Shown: positions 47,309 to 57,024, counted from the stretch's first letter. The stretch: DNA of 64,000 bases from Gallionella sp. (GCA_028688275.1 JAQTYN010000004.1:16222-80221), one strand, 5' to 3'. Numbers and translations: made by a program. Notes: generated by a model not told the origin, from the letters alone.

Positions 47309-47590
47309 TTATTCATCATCATCCTCACCTATCGTTTTACGACGTGGCACAGTGGCAGGATCGGCGGTGATGGCGCGATATATTTCGATGCGATCCCCTG
47401 CTTTGAGAGGATCATCTAATTCTGCAATTTTACCAAAAATACCCACGGCACAGGTTGAAATGTCGATACTAGGAAATTTTCGCAATATGCCTGACTGTTC
47501 AATCGCTTTTTGAACGGTGGCTTCTTCAGGCACTTCAATGCGTAACCACAGTTGTTGCGCGGGTTCGGAATAGGCGATACCAACTTGCAT
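47309..47590 (-). CDS. rnfH: RnfH family protein
   Basis: RnfH is a ubiquitin-fold (ThiS/UPF0125-like) protein of unclear role found in rnf1 operons of nitrogen fixers and in the yfjF-ratA locus elsewhere. The 93 residues show VGIAYSEPAQQLWLRIEVPE, CAVGIFGKIAELDDPLKAGD and RIEIYRAITADPATVPRRK, the conserved end. The location directly behind rnfE favours RnfH over RatB-type proteins. The last residues EDDDE are acidic. Confidence 0.92.
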   Translation of the reverse strand: MQVGIAYSEPAQQLWLRIEVPEEATVQKAIEQSGILRKFPSIDISTCAVGIFGKIAELDDPLKAGDRIEIYRAITADPATVPRRKTIGEDDDE

Positions 47591-47599
47591 GATGTTCTC

Positions 47600-48298
47600 C
47601 TAGTGGGCGGCAGCGGCTAATTCGACAGGGGCGGACGCTGCCGCCGCAGCGGCGCGTTCGGCGTTGCGTTTGTCAATCACGCGTTTCAGGGCGATTAAAA
47701 AGCCTAGGGACAAAAAGCCGCCAGGGGGTAACACCATCAGCAAAAATCCTTTGTAATCAGGAATGATGACCATTTCCATAAACGAGAATGCCGATCCTAA
47801 CAACAAGTGCGCGCCTGCGAACAGCGTACCTCCGCCTAAAATTTCGCGTATTGCGCCGATCAGGGTGAGGGCAAAAGTAAAGCCCAAGCCCATCATCAGT
47901 CCGTCCATGCCAGAGGGCAAAATGGGGTATTTGGCGGCGAAGGCTTCGGCGCGTCCTAACACGGCGCAGTTCGCCACAATCAGCGCGATGTACAAGCCCA
48001 AAACCTTATACAAATCATGCGCCCACGCGTTAATGCTGACATCCACCAGCGTCACTAAAGTGGCGATAATCACGATATACACGGGGATGCGGACTTCTTC
48101 GCTGACGACGTGGCGGATCGAGGAAATCAGCATATTGGCGACCACTAGCACGGCGGTGGTTGCCAAGCCCATGCCGAGTCCGTTGGCGGCGGTGCTGGTG
48201 ACTGCCATGGTGGGACACATGCCCAGCGTTTGGGCAAACACGACGTTGTTGTCCCACAGTCCATCACGGGTGATGCGTGCGTATAGATTACGACTCAT
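47600..48298 (-). CDS. rnfE: Rnf complex subunit E
   Basis: RnfE is one of the six-helix integral subunits (NqrD/RsxE family) that with RnfA binds the membrane 2Fe-2S centre. In 232 residues it has DGLWDNNVVFAQTLGMCPTM, whose Cys is the conserved cluster ligand, ALIVANCAVLGRAEAFAAKY with the second, and PPGGFLSLGFLIALKRVIDK. The C-terminus is an Ala-rich extension (AAAAASAPVELAAAA). It overlaps rnfG by four bases. Confidence 0.97.
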   Translation of the reverse strand: MSRNLYARITRDGLWDNNVVFAQTLGMCPTMAVTSTAANGLGMGLATTAVLVVANMLISSIRHVVSEEVRIPVYIVIIATLVTLVDVSINAWAHDLYKVLGLYIALIVANCAVLGRAEAFAAKYPILPSGMDGLMMGLGFTFALTLIGAIREILGGGTLFAGAHLLLGSAFSFMEMVIIPDYKGFLLMVLPPGGFLSLGFLIALKRVIDKRNAERAAAAAASAPVELAAAAH

Positions 48299-48918
48299 GG
48301 CTTGCCTCCTTGTGACGCGTCCAGCAATTGCGCCCGATTTTTATCAAAAAATATCAATCCGCCTTTGACGGCTTTGACCACCGCACGCGGCGTAATGGTT
48401 GCGCCTGCAAATTGGTCAAATACCCCGCCATCTTTTTTGACTGCCCATAAGTCAGCTACGGGGTTGCCTAAAAATTTGTCGTCAAAGCTGAATATCCATT
48501 TGCTTTTGGCAGGTTCAACTTTATCGCCCAACCCTGGAGTTTCGGCATGTTTAATGATGCGCACGCCTGTGATATGCCCTTCGCGATTGACACCCATCAT
48601 GCACACTACCTTCCCCGCATAACCAGAGCCATGCACTTGAAACACCACGGCTTCGATTTTGCCTGCGCGCCTGGCGCGATACACCAGCACGTCGCCTTGT
48701 TCACTGGGCAAAGTCAGTGTGTCTTTGAGTAAATCGTTGTCGTATTTGCCCGTCAACACCATGGACAGCGAGAGCTTGATGTCGGCGGCTTCGGCAGCGC
48801 GTATGTCGGCTTCGGTGGCGCGGGCGGCATACGCCAACGCCGCGCTGGTAATTAAGGCAATACCACCGAGTAGCACACCCTGATACCATAATTTGCTACG
48901 CATTTCTTCGAGGTTCAT
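48295..48918 (-). CDS. rnfG: Rnf complex subunit G, covalent-FMN protein
   Basis: RnfG is a periplasmic-facing protein with FMN bound to a threonine by phosphoester (attached by ApbE). The 207 residues have an N-terminal anchor (GVLLGGIALITSAALAYAA) and an FMN-binding domain. GVRIIKHAETPGLGDKVE is the conserved entry, and FAGATITPRAVVKAV holds the SGAT-type flavinylation motif with Ala before Gly as variant and Thr present. No apbE lies in the window. It begins four bases after rnfD ends. Confidence 0.97.
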   Translation of the reverse strand: MNLEEMRSKLWYQGVLLGGIALITSAALAYAARATEADIRAAEAADIKLSLSMVLTGKYDNDLLKDTLTLPSEQGDVLVYRARRAGKIEAVVFQVHGSGYAGKVVCMMGVNREGHITGVRIIKHAETPGLGDKVEPAKSKWIFSFDDKFLGNPVADLWAVKKDGGVFDQFAGATITPRAVVKAVKGGLIFFDKNRAQLLDASQGGKP

Positions 48919-48922
48919 GTCG

Positions 48923-49918
48923 CTATCCTTTCTTCACGGGTAAGGCAACGCCCTTGCGGTCGCGTCCATAAATACGCGGTTTGACGTAATGGTCGATGAT
49001 GGGCGTGCCCGCATTCAGCATCAACACCGCAAATGCCACGCCTTCGGGATACCCGCCCCACGTGCGGATAATCCACGTCATCAGCCCACAGCCCGCGCCA
49101 AAAATGAGTTGCCCCATTGCGGTATTGGGCGAGGTGACAGGATCGGTGGCGATGAAAAACGCGCCTAAAATCAATCCGCCACTCAGCAAATGCACCAGAG
49201 GTGAGGCGTAATGCGTGCTATCTATGCTGTGGAATAACAGTGCGGGCACGGCAACACCTAGCATCATGGCAACAGGAATGTGCCAAGTGATAATGCGTCT
49301 GAAGATCAGAAACACCCCGCCGAGCAACAGCAATATCGCAGCAGTTTCGCCCATGCTGCCGATGCGGTTGCCCACTAATCCATCTAACATCGAGAAATGC
49401 CCGACTAACGACGTATCCATGGATATGCCGCGAGTCAACTCGGTTTTGACGTGTCCCAACACCGACGCGCTTGCCATCCCATCAACGGGTGACACCCAAG
49501 TGGTCATTTCCAGTGGAAAAGAAATCAGCAACATCACCCGTGCCGCCATGGCAGGGTTAAATACATTTTGCCCCAATCCGCCAAACACTTGCTTGCAAAT
49601 AGTCACCGCAAACACGCTGCCCAAAACCGCAATCCACCACGGAGCAGTCGGTGGCAAGGAAATCGCCAACAGCCACGCGGTCAAAACGCCTGAACCATCG
49701 AGCAACGCGGTTTTGACACCACGACCTTGCCAGCGCACCACTAAGGCTTCACTGGCAATCGCCGCAAAAATGGAAATCATCCATAACATTACCGCCGACC
49801 AGCCATACAGCCAAAAGCCATATAAGGTTGCGGGAATAAGCGCCATCATCACCGTCATCATTACTTTGCTTAAAGTGATGGGGGCGTGCGCGTGCGGGGA
49901 ATGAGCAATGGGATTCAT
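48923..49918 (-). CDS. rnfD: Rnf complex subunit D
   Basis: RnfD (NqrB family) is a membrane subunit with nine to ten segments and in most species a covalent FMN. The 331 residues contain MTVMMALIPATLYGFWLYGW, GGLGQNVFNPAMAARVMLLI and DPVTSPNTAMGQLIFGAGCG, all strong family signatures. The expected flavin site after VDG reads GMASASVLGHVK, where relatives have Thr in an AT dipeptide; here it is Ser. The start overlaps the rnfC stop by four bases. Confidence 0.96.
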   Translation of the reverse strand: MNPIAHSPHAHAPITLSKVMMTVMMALIPATLYGFWLYGWSAVMLWMISIFAAIASEALVVRWQGRGVKTALLDGSGVLTAWLLAISLPPTAPWWIAVLGSVFAVTICKQVFGGLGQNVFNPAMAARVMLLISFPLEMTTWVSPVDGMASASVLGHVKTELTRGISMDTSLVGHFSMLDGLVGNRIGSMGETAAILLLLGGVFLIFRRIITWHIPVAMMLGVAVPALLFHSIDSTHYASPLVHLLSGGLILGAFFIATDPVTSPNTAMGQLIFGAGCGLMTWIIRTWGGYPEGVAFAVLMLNAGTPIIDHYVKPRIYGRDRKGVALPVKKG

Positions 49919-51384
49919 ACTGCCTCCGTGGTTAATTTTGCGGCTGCGGCGCGCTCTTTGGCTTCGCGGGCGGCTTTGCGTTTGGCGGCGGCTTCGGCGC
50001 GCGCACGCTCGATGCGGGCGATACGTTCGCTGCGTTCTTCGGCGAGTTTTTTGGTGGACTCTTGTTTCAACTTAGTGCGTTCTTGGGCGGTGAGATCGCC
50101 TTTGGCGTAGTTGAAAAAATGCACCAGCGGAATATGCGCGGGGCAAACGTAAGAGCAAGAACCGCAGGCGATGCAATCTTTCAGTCCTAAATTCACTGCA
50201 CCAGATAAATTCGCAGTGCGTATATGCGCCGCCATTTCCAAGGGTAACAAGCCCACAGGGCAAGCGCGCACGCAACTGGAACAGCGGATACACGGCGCAG
50301 GTTCGGCTTGTCCGATTTCGGCAGTGGTCAATGCCAACACGCCGCTCGTGCCTTTGACCACGGGCACGGCGGGATTGCTAATTTGCTGTCCCATCATCGG
50401 CCCGCCCAATACCAGCCGCGCTGCGGGTTGAACATAACCGCCTGCAAAATCAATCAGTTCCTGCATGGGCGTGCCCACCAACACTTCCAGATTGCACGGC
50501 ACTTTAATTGCCCCGCCGCTGACGGTCACGATGCGCGAAATCAGCGGTTTGCCTTCGACGATGGCTTGTTGCACCGCAAACGCGGTCGCCACGTTATGCA
50601 CTAACACGCCAATGTCGGCAGGTCGTCCACCCGCAGGAATTTCTTTGCCCGTTAGCACTTGGATAATTTGTTTTTCCGAGCCCATCGGGTACATGCTGGG
50701 CATGGCGGTGACCTTCACCGAGGTATTTTTGGCGGCTGCCTGCATCGCGGCAATGGCTTCGGGCTTGTTGTCTTCGATGCCGACCAACACTTCTTGCGCC
50801 GCCACCGCGTGCGCAATTAGTTGTATTCCTTGCATAATTTGCGCGGCGCGTTCCTGCATGATGCGGTCGTCACAAGTCAAATACGGTTCACATTCGCCGC
50901 CGTTCATAATCAAAGTTTGCACGCCGTGGCTGAGATTGAGCTTAAGCGCGGACGGAAATGTCGCGCCGCCCAGTCCGACAATCCCCGCTGCGGCAACGCG
51001 TTGGGAAATTTCTTCTGGGGTAAGTTGGAACGGGTCGGCGGTTGCAATAAGTGCGATCCAACGCGATTCGCCATCGCTGTCCAAAGTGATGCTGGGTACA
51101 GCCAAGCCCGATGGATGCGGCGCAGTGCAATCGCCCAAGCCTGTAATCACGCCCGACGTTGGCGCGTGTATTGCCGAAGACAACGCGCCTTGCGCCGTCG
51201 CCAACAATTGTCCTTTCAGCACGTTTTGCCCCACGGCAACCACAGGCTGTGCGGGCGCACCGATATGTTGTTGCAAAGGAATAAACAGGCGTTTCGGCAC
51301 AGGCAGCGCGCAAATCGGATGGGCTGCCGACAGATTTTTACGCCCTTCGGGGTGTATGCCGCCGCGCAAATCGAACAGGTTCAT
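49915..51384 (-). CDS. rnfC: Rnf complex subunit C
   Basis: RnfC is the cytoplasmic NADH/ferredoxin-side subunit with FMN and two 4Fe-4S clusters. From ATG 51384 it has 489 residues. LRGGIHPEGRKN opens it, GLGGATFPSALKLN is the NuoF-like nucleotide and flavin region, and the clusters are bound by CIRCSSCVRACP and CIACGSCSYVCP. A charged Lys/Glu/Ala-rich tail ends the protein, as in other proteobacterial RnfC. ATGA overlap with rnfB fixes the start. Confidence 0.97.
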   Translation of the reverse strand: MNLFDLRGGIHPEGRKNLSAAHPICALPVPKRLFIPLQQHIGAPAQPVVAVGQNVLKGQLLATAQGALSSAIHAPTSGVITGLGDCTAPHPSGLAVPSITLDSDGESRWIALIATADPFQLTPEEISQRVAAAGIVGLGGATFPSALKLNLSHGVQTLIMNGGECEPYLTCDDRIMQERAAQIMQGIQLIAHAVAAQEVLVGIEDNKPEAIAAMQAAAKNTSVKVTAMPSMYPMGSEKQIIQVLTGKEIPAGGRPADIGVLVHNVATAFAVQQAIVEGKPLISRIVTVSGGAIKVPCNLEVLVGTPMQELIDFAGGYVQPAARLVLGGPMMGQQISNPAVPVVKGTSGVLALTTAEIGQAEPAPCIRCSSCVRACPVGLLPLEMAAHIRTANLSGAVNLGLKDCIACGSCSYVCPAHIPLVHFFNYAKGDLTAQERTKLKQESTKKLAEERSERIARIERARAEAAAKRKAAREAKERAAAAKLTTEAV

Positions 51385-51911
51385 GCTGCCTCCACAGGTT
51401 TGTGCCAACGCCAAGATTGCAGCGTGACGAGGATGGGTTGTAATTTAATGGATTCGGTGGGGCACACTTCTTCGCATTTGCCGCACGCGGTGCAGGCTTC
51501 GCGGAACACGCTATGAATTTGTTGCGCCGCGCCGACAATCGCATCGGTCGGGCAGACTTTGAAACAGCGCGTGCAGCCGATGCAAATTTCTTCCTGCACC
51601 TCCGCCATCATGGGTACAGCGTCTTTCATGCCCGCCAAATTGACTTCCGTGCCGAGTTTTGCCGCCAGTGCCAATGCCACGGCGCGTCCCCCAGGCGGGC
51701 AAAGTGTGACGGGTGCGCGCCCTTCAGCAAGGGCTTGCGCCGCCCCCGCACACCCTGGGAAACCGCACTGCCCACATTGCGAACCTGGCAAAATGGCAAT
51801 CAATTCCGCAGTCAGTGGATTGCCTTCCACCTTGAACACGCGGGCAGCAATCCCCAGTACCAGACCGAGAAACGCACCCAGAATCGTTAAACTTGTTAAA
51901 GCAGCAATCAT
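51381..51911 (-). CDS. rnfB: Rnf complex subunit B, ferredoxin-type
   Basis: RnfB passes electrons to or from ferredoxin. The 176 residues have an N-terminal membrane segment (ALTSLTILGAFLGLVLGIAA), the PGSQCGQCGFPGC cluster motif and a 2x4Fe-4S ferredoxin domain with CIGCTRCFKVCPTDAI and CTACGKCEEVCPTESI. It is the short version with two ferredoxin-type clusters. It is followed by rnfC with an ATGA overlap, and starts 12 bases after rnfA. Confidence 0.97.
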   Translation of the reverse strand: MIAALTSLTILGAFLGLVLGIAARVFKVEGNPLTAELIAILPGSQCGQCGFPGCAGAAQALAEGRAPVTLCPPGGRAVALALAAKLGTEVNLAGMKDAVPMMAEVQEEICIGCTRCFKVCPTDAIVGAAQQIHSVFREACTACGKCEEVCPTESIKLQPILVTLQSWRWHKPVEAA

Positions 51912-51923
51912 CTCGTCATCCTC

Positions 51924-52505
51924 CTAATGCGGAACCAGTCCAGCAAACCCCATAAAGGTGAGTGCCAACAACCCTGCGGTGATAAATGCCAGCGGCGTAC
52001 CTGCAAAAGTCGGCGAGGCTTTTGCCAATGCCAACCGTTCGCGCAAACCCGCAAACAACACCAACACCAAGGTAAACCCCACCGAAGCCCCGAACGCGCC
52101 GATCAAACTCACGATGAAGCTGTTTTTCTCTTGCACATTCAACAGTGGCAAACCCAACACCGCGCAGTTGGTGGTAATCAACGGCAGGTAAATCCCCAGC
52201 ACTTGATACAGCGCGGGCGCAGTTTTGCGGATCACCATTTCGGTAAATTGCACCACCGCCGCAATCGCCAAGATGTAGGTCAAAATACGCAAATACTCCA
52301 AACCCAGCGGCATCAGCAGCCAATGCTCCAACAGCCATGCACCCGCTGTGGTAAAGGTAATCACAAACGTGGTCGCCAAACCCATGCTCAATGCCGTGTC
52401 CATTTTTTTGGAAATGCCCATAAACGGGCATAAGCCTAAAAACTTCACCAGCACCACGTTATTTACCAGCACCGTGGATAACAGCAAAAACAGATATTCA
52501 CTCAT
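51924..52505 (-). CDS. rnfA: Rnf complex subunit A
   Basis: RnfA (NqrE/RsxA) has six membrane helices and pairs with RnfE around a 2Fe-2S centre. The 193 residues read [20 protein letters not shown] with the first conserved Cys and [20 protein letters not shown] with the second. [20 protein letters not shown] precedes the last helix. It is the first gene of the operon. AAGGAGAAAATAACG places the ATG, and a sigma-54 promoter lies 28 bases upstream. Confidence 0.97.
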   Translation of the reverse strand: MSEYLFLLLSTVLVNNVVLVKFLGLCPFMGISKKMDTALSMGLATTFVITFTTAGAWLLEHWLLMPLGLEYLRILTYILAIAAVVQFTEMVIRKTAPALYQVLGIYLPLITTNCAVLGLPLLNVQEKNSFIVSLIGAFGASVGFTLVLVLFAGLRERLALAKASPTFAGTPLAFITAGLLALTFMGFAGLVPH

Positions 52506-52532
52506 CGTTATTTTCTCCTTGCCCCCTCATCC

Positions 52533-52547
52533 GCAAAAGCCATGCCA
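52533..52547 (-). promoter_or_regulatory. Sigma-54 promoter of the rnf operon
   Basis: On the minus strand TGGCATG-GCTT-TTGC fits TGGCACG-N4-TTGC with one mismatch and exact GG/GC spacing. Transcription would begin near 52521, about 16 bases before the rnfA ATG. Confidence 0.85.
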
Positions 52548-52653
52548 GACAGCGGACTGCACGGAAAAATCACCAAAGTCAGTGAGTTAATGTGAATTCG
52601 CCCCTAAACAGTGCAGGGCAAAAGGAGAAATTGTCGGGTTACACCGCTTTAGA

Positions 52654-52669
52654 TGTCATAAAGATTACA
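52654..52669. promoter_or_regulatory. NifA upstream activator site
   Basis: TGT-CATAAAGATT-ACA is a perfect TGT-N10-ACA. Its centre lies about 140 bases upstream of the predicted rnfA start, the normal range for NifA, and about 65 bases upstream of the predicted nifL start. It is the only TGT-N10-ACA in the 245-base divergent region. Confidence 0.8.
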
Positions 52670-52700
52670 AAAGCCACTGGAAGCGATTGATTTGTAATGG

Positions 52701-52715
52701 AGGCACGTATATTGC
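52701..52715 (+). promoter_or_regulatory. Sigma-54 promoter of nifLA
   Basis: AGGCACG-TATA-TTGC matches TGGCACG-N4-TTGC except for the first base. Transcription would start near 52727, about 24 bases before the nifL ATG. No NtrC-type GCACCA-N5-TGGTGC site was seen. Confidence 0.8.
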
Positions 52716-52750
52716 TTTAAATCCCATATTCACCTTTATATGGAACGACC

Positions 52751-54331
52751 ATGAGCAAGCTCCCTGTATCGCAAGACGCTCACTCAGTGATTTCCAACAT
52801 GGATGAGCGCGACAATCTCCCATCGAAGATTTTTCGCCAGGCGGTGGATCAAGCCGCGTTGGCTATTTCAATTACCGATGCAAAAGCGAATATCTTGTAT
52901 GCCAACGCCGCATTCAGACGCACCACGGGCTATAGCGATGAAGAACTTGTGGGACACAATGAATCCATGTTGTCCTACCGTGTGACCCCCCGATTGGTGT
53001 ACGACACGCTCTGGGCGCAAATTCAACGCCAACGTCCATGGAATGGTTTGCTGGTGAATAAGCGTAAAGATGGCAATCGCTATTTGGCGGATGTGACCAT
53101 CACGCCTGTGATAGATGAAGCAGGGGGTACCACGCACTATCTTGGGATGCAACGGGACATTACCGAGGTGCATCGCCTAGAGCGGCAAGTGCAAAATCAA
53201 AAAACCTTGATTGAATCGGTGGTCGATGCCGCACAAGTCGCCATCGTGCTACTGGATGAGCAAGAACGCGTGGTGCTGGATAACCACGAATATAAAAAAC
53301 TCGTGGGAAGTTTGGGTAAAGAACCTGCAGTTCAAGTACTTGCTGCCTTGCGCGCACAACAGGATGAGGTTTTTGCTTCGGCTTACCAAAAACATCGCAA
53401 CATGACTGCTCGTGAGGTGTGCATCGAGCTTCCTAATCGCAGCCAACGTTGGTTTTCGTGTGCGATCTCTTGGTTTGGAGAAAATGATGCGGGCGCAGAT
53501 GCTTTTTACGAGCCACAGCACCGCTATTACTTACTCTTAACCATACAAGACATCAGCGAACTCAAACAACAACAGGAAGCCATACGCTTGAATAGCTTAA
53601 GAGCATTGTTGTCGGAGCAAGAACACGCTCAAGGATTACGTGAAACACTCGCGGGCGCGATTTATCAATTGGAAGTGCCGTTCAATATGCTAAACGCCGC
53701 AGCGCATTTGCTAGAGCGTCGTTTATCCAGCCAATCCGTTTCAAGTGACAAAGGTGAGATTTCGCTGTCCGTTCTGGATGAAGCGATTAGCAAAAGCCGA
53801 GAAGCACTGGAAGCCTTACGGGCTTGCATCCCCGCACCTAGCGTAGAAGCAATGCAAGCCGTCAATCTCAATGAGGTACTCAGCAATATGCTCAAGTTAT
53901 CCACCGCACAATTGCTCAATGCCAACATCGTGGTGGAATGGCTACCTGCGGCAAATTCGCCGATGGTATTGGGTAACGACACCCAATTATGTAATCTGTT
54001 TAAGCAGCTGGTCTCCAACGCCATTGATGCCGTCAATGAGCAACGTTCTGGCCGTCGTGAATTGCGTATTTCATGTGCTGAATTTGCGGACCATTTTGAT
54101 GTGCTTGTTGAAGACAGTGGCGCAGGTGTCCCAGACAATTTGCGCTATCAAATTTTTCAGCCCTTCTTTTCCCGTAAAAAATCTCCTTCACAGCACATAG
54201 GGCTAGGTTTGGCGATGGCTCAGGAAGTAGTAAATCGGCATGGGGGGACGATAGACATCGACCCTGATTTCCACTCAGGTTGCCGTGTACGGGTGCAACT
54301 ACCCCGCTTAACAGGAGGTTCACATGTCTAA
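52751..54331 (+). CDS. nifL: Nitrogen fixation regulator NifL
   Basis: NifL is a redox- and nitrogen-sensing flavoprotein that inhibits NifA by direct contact. The 526 residues follow the Azotobacter plan. PAS1 (about 25-140) has [20 protein letters not shown] and the FAD-region [23 protein letters not shown]2 (about 150-275) follows, then a helical H-like region without the usual phospho-accepting His box, and a GHKL ATPase domain with [19 protein letters not shown] (N box), [12 protein letters not shown] (G1) and [13 protein letters not shown] (G2). It overlaps nifA by eight bases. glnB at 16.6 kb may supply the nitrogen signal. Confidence 0.96.
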   Translation: MSKLPVSQDAHSVISNMDERDNLPSKIFRQAVDQAALAISITDAKANILYANAAFRRTTGYSDEELVGHNESMLSYRVTPRLVYDTLWAQIQRQRPWNGLLVNKRKDGNRYLADVTITPVIDEAGGTTHYLGMQRDITEVHRLERQVQNQKTLIESVVDAAQVAIVLLDEQERVVLDNHEYKKLVGSLGKEPAVQVLAALRAQQDEVFASAYQKHRNMTAREVCIELPNRSQRWFSCAISWFGENDAGADAFYEPQHRYYLLLTIQDISELKQQQEAIRLNSLRALLSEQEHAQGLRETLAGAIYQLEVPFNMLNAAAHLLERRLSSQSVSSDKGEISLSVLDEAISKSREALEALRACIPAPSVEAMQAVNLNEVLSNMLKLSTAQLLNANIVVEWLPAANSPMVLGNDTQLCNLFKQLVSNAIDAVNEQRSGRRELRISCAEFADHFDVLVEDSGAGVPDNLRYQIFQPFFSRKKSPSQHIGLGLAMAQEVVNRHGGTIDIDPDFHSGCRVRVQLPRLTGGSHV

Positions 54332-55877
54332 CGCTCGCGAAGAAGGATGGACTGAACAAGAGATGGACGTACTACAGGGCGAGCTACATACGCTCTACCA
54401 AGTTAGCAAAGTGCTATCGCATTCACTCAATTTCAAACAAACATTAGATGGCGTGCTCAATGCGCTCAATGAAGGCATGGGCTTGGCGCGAGGTATGGTG
54501 AGTTTGGTTGATGCTGCGACAGGAGAGTTGCAAATTTCGTTGGTCTATGGCGTTTCCGATGCCGTTACCGAAGAAATCAGCTATCTGCCAGGGGAAGGCG
54601 TGGTGGGCACCATACTGAAAAGCGGCAATAGCATTGTGATTGAGCGCATTATGAGTGAGCCACGTTTTCTCAGTCGCCTCGGCATTTATAACCCGCAAGG
54701 CTCATTTGTCGGCGTACCGATTCGGATTGGTAAAAAAGTGGTCGGGGTATTGGCAGCACAACCTGCGCCTAATGCAATCAAGCTGCTGCACGAATATCAA
54801 CGCTTTTTGGAAATGATCGCCAATTTGATTGGGCAAAGCGTGCGTTTGTCGCAAGAAGTGGCGCAAGAAAAACGTGAAATCGTCGAAGAGCGCGATGTGC
54901 TACGTCGCACCGTGCGCGGGCAATATGGGTTTGACAATATCATCGGTCATACACAAAACATGCGCCGTATTTTCGAGCAAGTGCGCTTGGTGGCGAAGTG
55001 GAATACCACGGTGTTGATACGCGGCGAAACAGGCACGGGGAAAGAGCTGATCGCCAATGCGATTCACTATAACTCACCGCGTGCGCGGGGCAGTTTTGTG
55101 AAGCTTAACTGTGCGGCGTTGCCTGAAACATTGCTGGAATCCGAACTGTTTGGTCACGAAAAAGGCGCGTTTACAGGCGCGGTGGCGCAACGCAAAGGAC
55201 GTTTCGAGCAAGCCGAAGGCGGGACGGTGTTTTTGGACGAAATTGGCGATATTTCCGCTTCGTTTCAAGCTAAATTATTGCGGGTATTGCAAGAAGGCGA
55301 ATTGGAACGCGTGGGCGGCATCCGCACCATTAAAGTCGATGTGCGCGTGGTTGCGGCGACCCACCGCGACCTTGAATCAGAAGTGCAAAAGGGACGTTTC
55401 CGTGAGGATTTGTATTACCGCCTCAATGTCATGCCCTTGTTTCTGCCGCCCTTACGTGAGCGCATGGAAGACATTCCCGACATTGCGCGCTTCTTGGTTG
55501 AAAAAGTCGGCACGCAACAAGGTCGCTCGCTGAGCCTCACGGATGCGGCATTACGCGTATTGATGCACCACGATTGGCCTGGGAATGTGCGCGAACTGGA
55601 AAACTGCTTAGAACGTGCGGCGGTGGTGACCGAGGGCAATGTGATAGACCGCGATGCAGTATTGCTCACGGGGATAGACGAAAAAATATCGCTCAGTCGC
55701 GGTGCGGTGCAAAGCTTAGATTTGGATGATCCCGATCTGGACGAACGCGAAAAAGTCATTGCGGCATTAGAGCAAGCAGGCTGGGTGCAAGCCAAAGCCG
55801 CCCGCTTGCTGGATATGACCCCGCGCCAGATTGCCTATCGCATCCAAACCTTAAACATCAAGGTGCGGCAAATATAG
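54324..55877 (+). CDS. nifA: Nif-specific sigma-54 activator NifA
   Basis: NifA activates nif promoters with RpoN. The 517 residues have a GAF domain (about 20-185), an AAA+ domain with [18 protein letters not shown], Walker A GETGTGKE, the sigma-54 contact loop GAFTGA, Walker [12 protein letters not shown] and [16 protein letters not shown], and a C-terminal Fis-type HTH ([20 protein letters not shown]). The Cys-rich oxygen-sensing linker of rhizobial NifA is absent, as expected when NifL senses oxygen. TTAACAGGAGGTTCAC gives a strong ribosome site inside nifL. No nif structural genes are in the window. Confidence 0.97.
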   Translation: MSNAREEGWTEQEMDVLQGELHTLYQVSKVLSHSLNFKQTLDGVLNALNEGMGLARGMVSLVDAATGELQISLVYGVSDAVTEEISYLPGEGVVGTILKSGNSIVIERIMSEPRFLSRLGIYNPQGSFVGVPIRIGKKVVGVLAAQPAPNAIKLLHEYQRFLEMIANLIGQSVRLSQEVAQEKREIVEERDVLRRTVRGQYGFDNIIGHTQNMRRIFEQVRLVAKWNTTVLIRGETGTGKELIANAIHYNSPRARGSFVKLNCAALPETLLESELFGHEKGAFTGAVAQRKGRFEQAEGGTVFLDEIGDISASFQAKLLRVLQEGELERVGGIRTIKVDVRVVAATHRDLESEVQKGRFREDLYYRLNVMPLFLPPLRERMEDIPDIARFLVEKVGTQQGRSLSLTDAALRVLMHHDWPGNVRELENCLERAAVVTEGNVIDRDAVLLTGIDEKISLSRGAVQSLDLDDPDLDEREKVIAALEQAGWVQAKAARLLDMTPRQIAYRIQTLNIKVRQI

Positions 55878-55887
55878 GCAAATCTTT

Positions 55888-55975
55888 CGTCATCCCAGCG
55901 AAGGTGTTGGGCGGGGATCTAGTTCTTTGTTTTAACTGGATTCCAGCTTTCTCAGGAATGGCGAAACCCGAAGAA
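55888..55975. repeat. Decayed copy of palindromic repeat family A
   Basis: CGTCATCCCAGCGAAGGTGT...GGATTCCAGCTTTCTCAGGAATGGCG keeps the outer sequence of family A but has lost most pairing. Behind it is a plain 70-base gap to the next gene with a CCCCTCGCCC...GGGAGAGGGGTAGGGGAG purine-pyrimidine stretch. Confidence 0.55.
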
Positions 55976-56044
55976 ATCATAGTTCACATGAACGCTGAAA
56001 AACTGTCCCCTCGCCCACGTGTGGGAGAGGGGTAGGGGAGAGGG

Positions 56045-56542
56045 TTATTTCCTAGGTCTCACTTCCGTCCTGCGTATTTCCATCACAATATAGCCCAATG
56101 CCCCCGCAATGACACAGCCAACGTGCAAGGCATTGAGCGAAATCATACCCAATAGCGGGTTTGCAGCACTCCACGGCGCAAACGGACGAATATCGTCGTG
56201 CATCACGCTATCCAGCACAATATGCGAATAACTGCCCAATGCTGCGCCTATCACAATCGGCAATGGCTTTAAGCGTTGCCAATCAAACGGATTCGGCAAG
56301 CGGAACCACGTTGATAATTTGAGCAACAGCAGCATTAAAATCGTCGTCGCCAGCCATATCGCCGTCGCACCCACATAGGTGTGAAAAAAACGATGCAAGG
56401 GGAATTCATGATGCAGCATGTAGTACAACGGCTCGACATCGATCAGCACATTTGCCGCACAAAAAGCCAAAAAGCTCACGTGCCTAGGCGCAACTGCATG
56501 CGCGATTGCCGCAGGGCCAAAATGGAAAGGGGTGATGGGCAT
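56045..56542 (-). CDS. Small polytopic membrane protein, metal-dependent-hydrolase-like
   Basis: The 165 residues begin MPITPFHFGPAAIAHAVAPR, a start shared by DUF4184/YdjM-like inner-membrane proteins. Four membrane segments follow (VSFLAFCAANVLIDVEPLYY, IWLATTILMLLLLKL, IVIGAALGSYSHIVLDSVMH, HVGCVIAGALGYIVM). His and Asp residues in HFGP, NVLIDVEP, LHRFFHT and SHIVLDSVMHDD resemble a metal-hydrolase pattern (LexA-regulated YdjM group). Biochemical function is unknown. It follows fur by 11 bases and may share its transcript. Confidence 0.8.
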   Translation of the reverse strand: MPITPFHFGPAAIAHAVAPRHVSFLAFCAANVLIDVEPLYYMLHHEFPLHRFFHTYVGATAIWLATTILMLLLLKLSTWFRLPNPFDWQRLKPLPIVIGAALGSYSHIVLDSVMHDDIRPFAPWSAANPLLGMISLNALHVGCVIAGALGYIVMEIRRTEVRPRK

Positions 56543-56553
56543 GGTGAATAGGC

Positions 56554-56979
56554 CTATGTTTTATTGGGGCAATTTTCTTTGACGCAATTCGCGTAAATGT
56601 GCAGCACATGTTCTTGTATGGCAAAACCGCGTTCGCTGGTGTTTCTTTCTTGGCGCGCTTCAATTTCTGGATCGTAAAACTCTTCGACATGACCGCATTG
56701 CAGGCAAACAATATGGTCGTGGTGCTCGCCTTTGTTAAGTTCAAACACCGATTTACCGTTGTCAAAATGTTGCCGCACCAACAACCCAGCTTGTTCAAAC
56801 TGCGTGAGTACGCGATACACCGTCGCCAAGCCCACGTCTTCGCCCGTGCTGAGGAGTTGTTTATAAACCTCTTCCGCGCTGAGGTGACGCTCGCTGCTGT
56901 TTTCAAATAAATTCAAAATCTTAAGTCTAGGCAAGGTCAGTTTAAGCCCCGCTTTTTTTAAATCTTCTGGTTGTTGCAT
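56554..56979 (-). CDS. fur: Ferric uptake regulator Fur
   Basis: Fur represses iron-uptake genes when loaded with iron. From ATG 56979 it has 141 residues. The winged helix includes LKLTLPRLKILNLFE and DVGLATVYRVLTQFEQAGLL. Metal sites include HHDHIVCLQCGHVEEFYDPE (the HHDH motif and CxxC zinc pair) and a C-terminal NCVKENCPNK second Cys pair. AAGGAGAAATAACG lies upstream. A Fur box lies 46 bases away, between fur and the divergent barrel gene, so fur itself is probably autoregulated. Confidence 0.97.
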   Translation of the reverse strand: MQQPEDLKKAGLKLTLPRLKILNLFENSSERHLSAEEVYKQLLSTGEDVGLATVYRVLTQFEQAGLLVRQHFDNGKSVFELNKGEHHDHIVCLQCGHVEEFYDPEIEARQERNTSERGFAIQEHVLHIYANCVKENCPNKT

Positions 56980-57024
56980 CACGTTATTTCTCCTTGGGTT
57001 GCAAAATACCTTTGCAAATACAAA

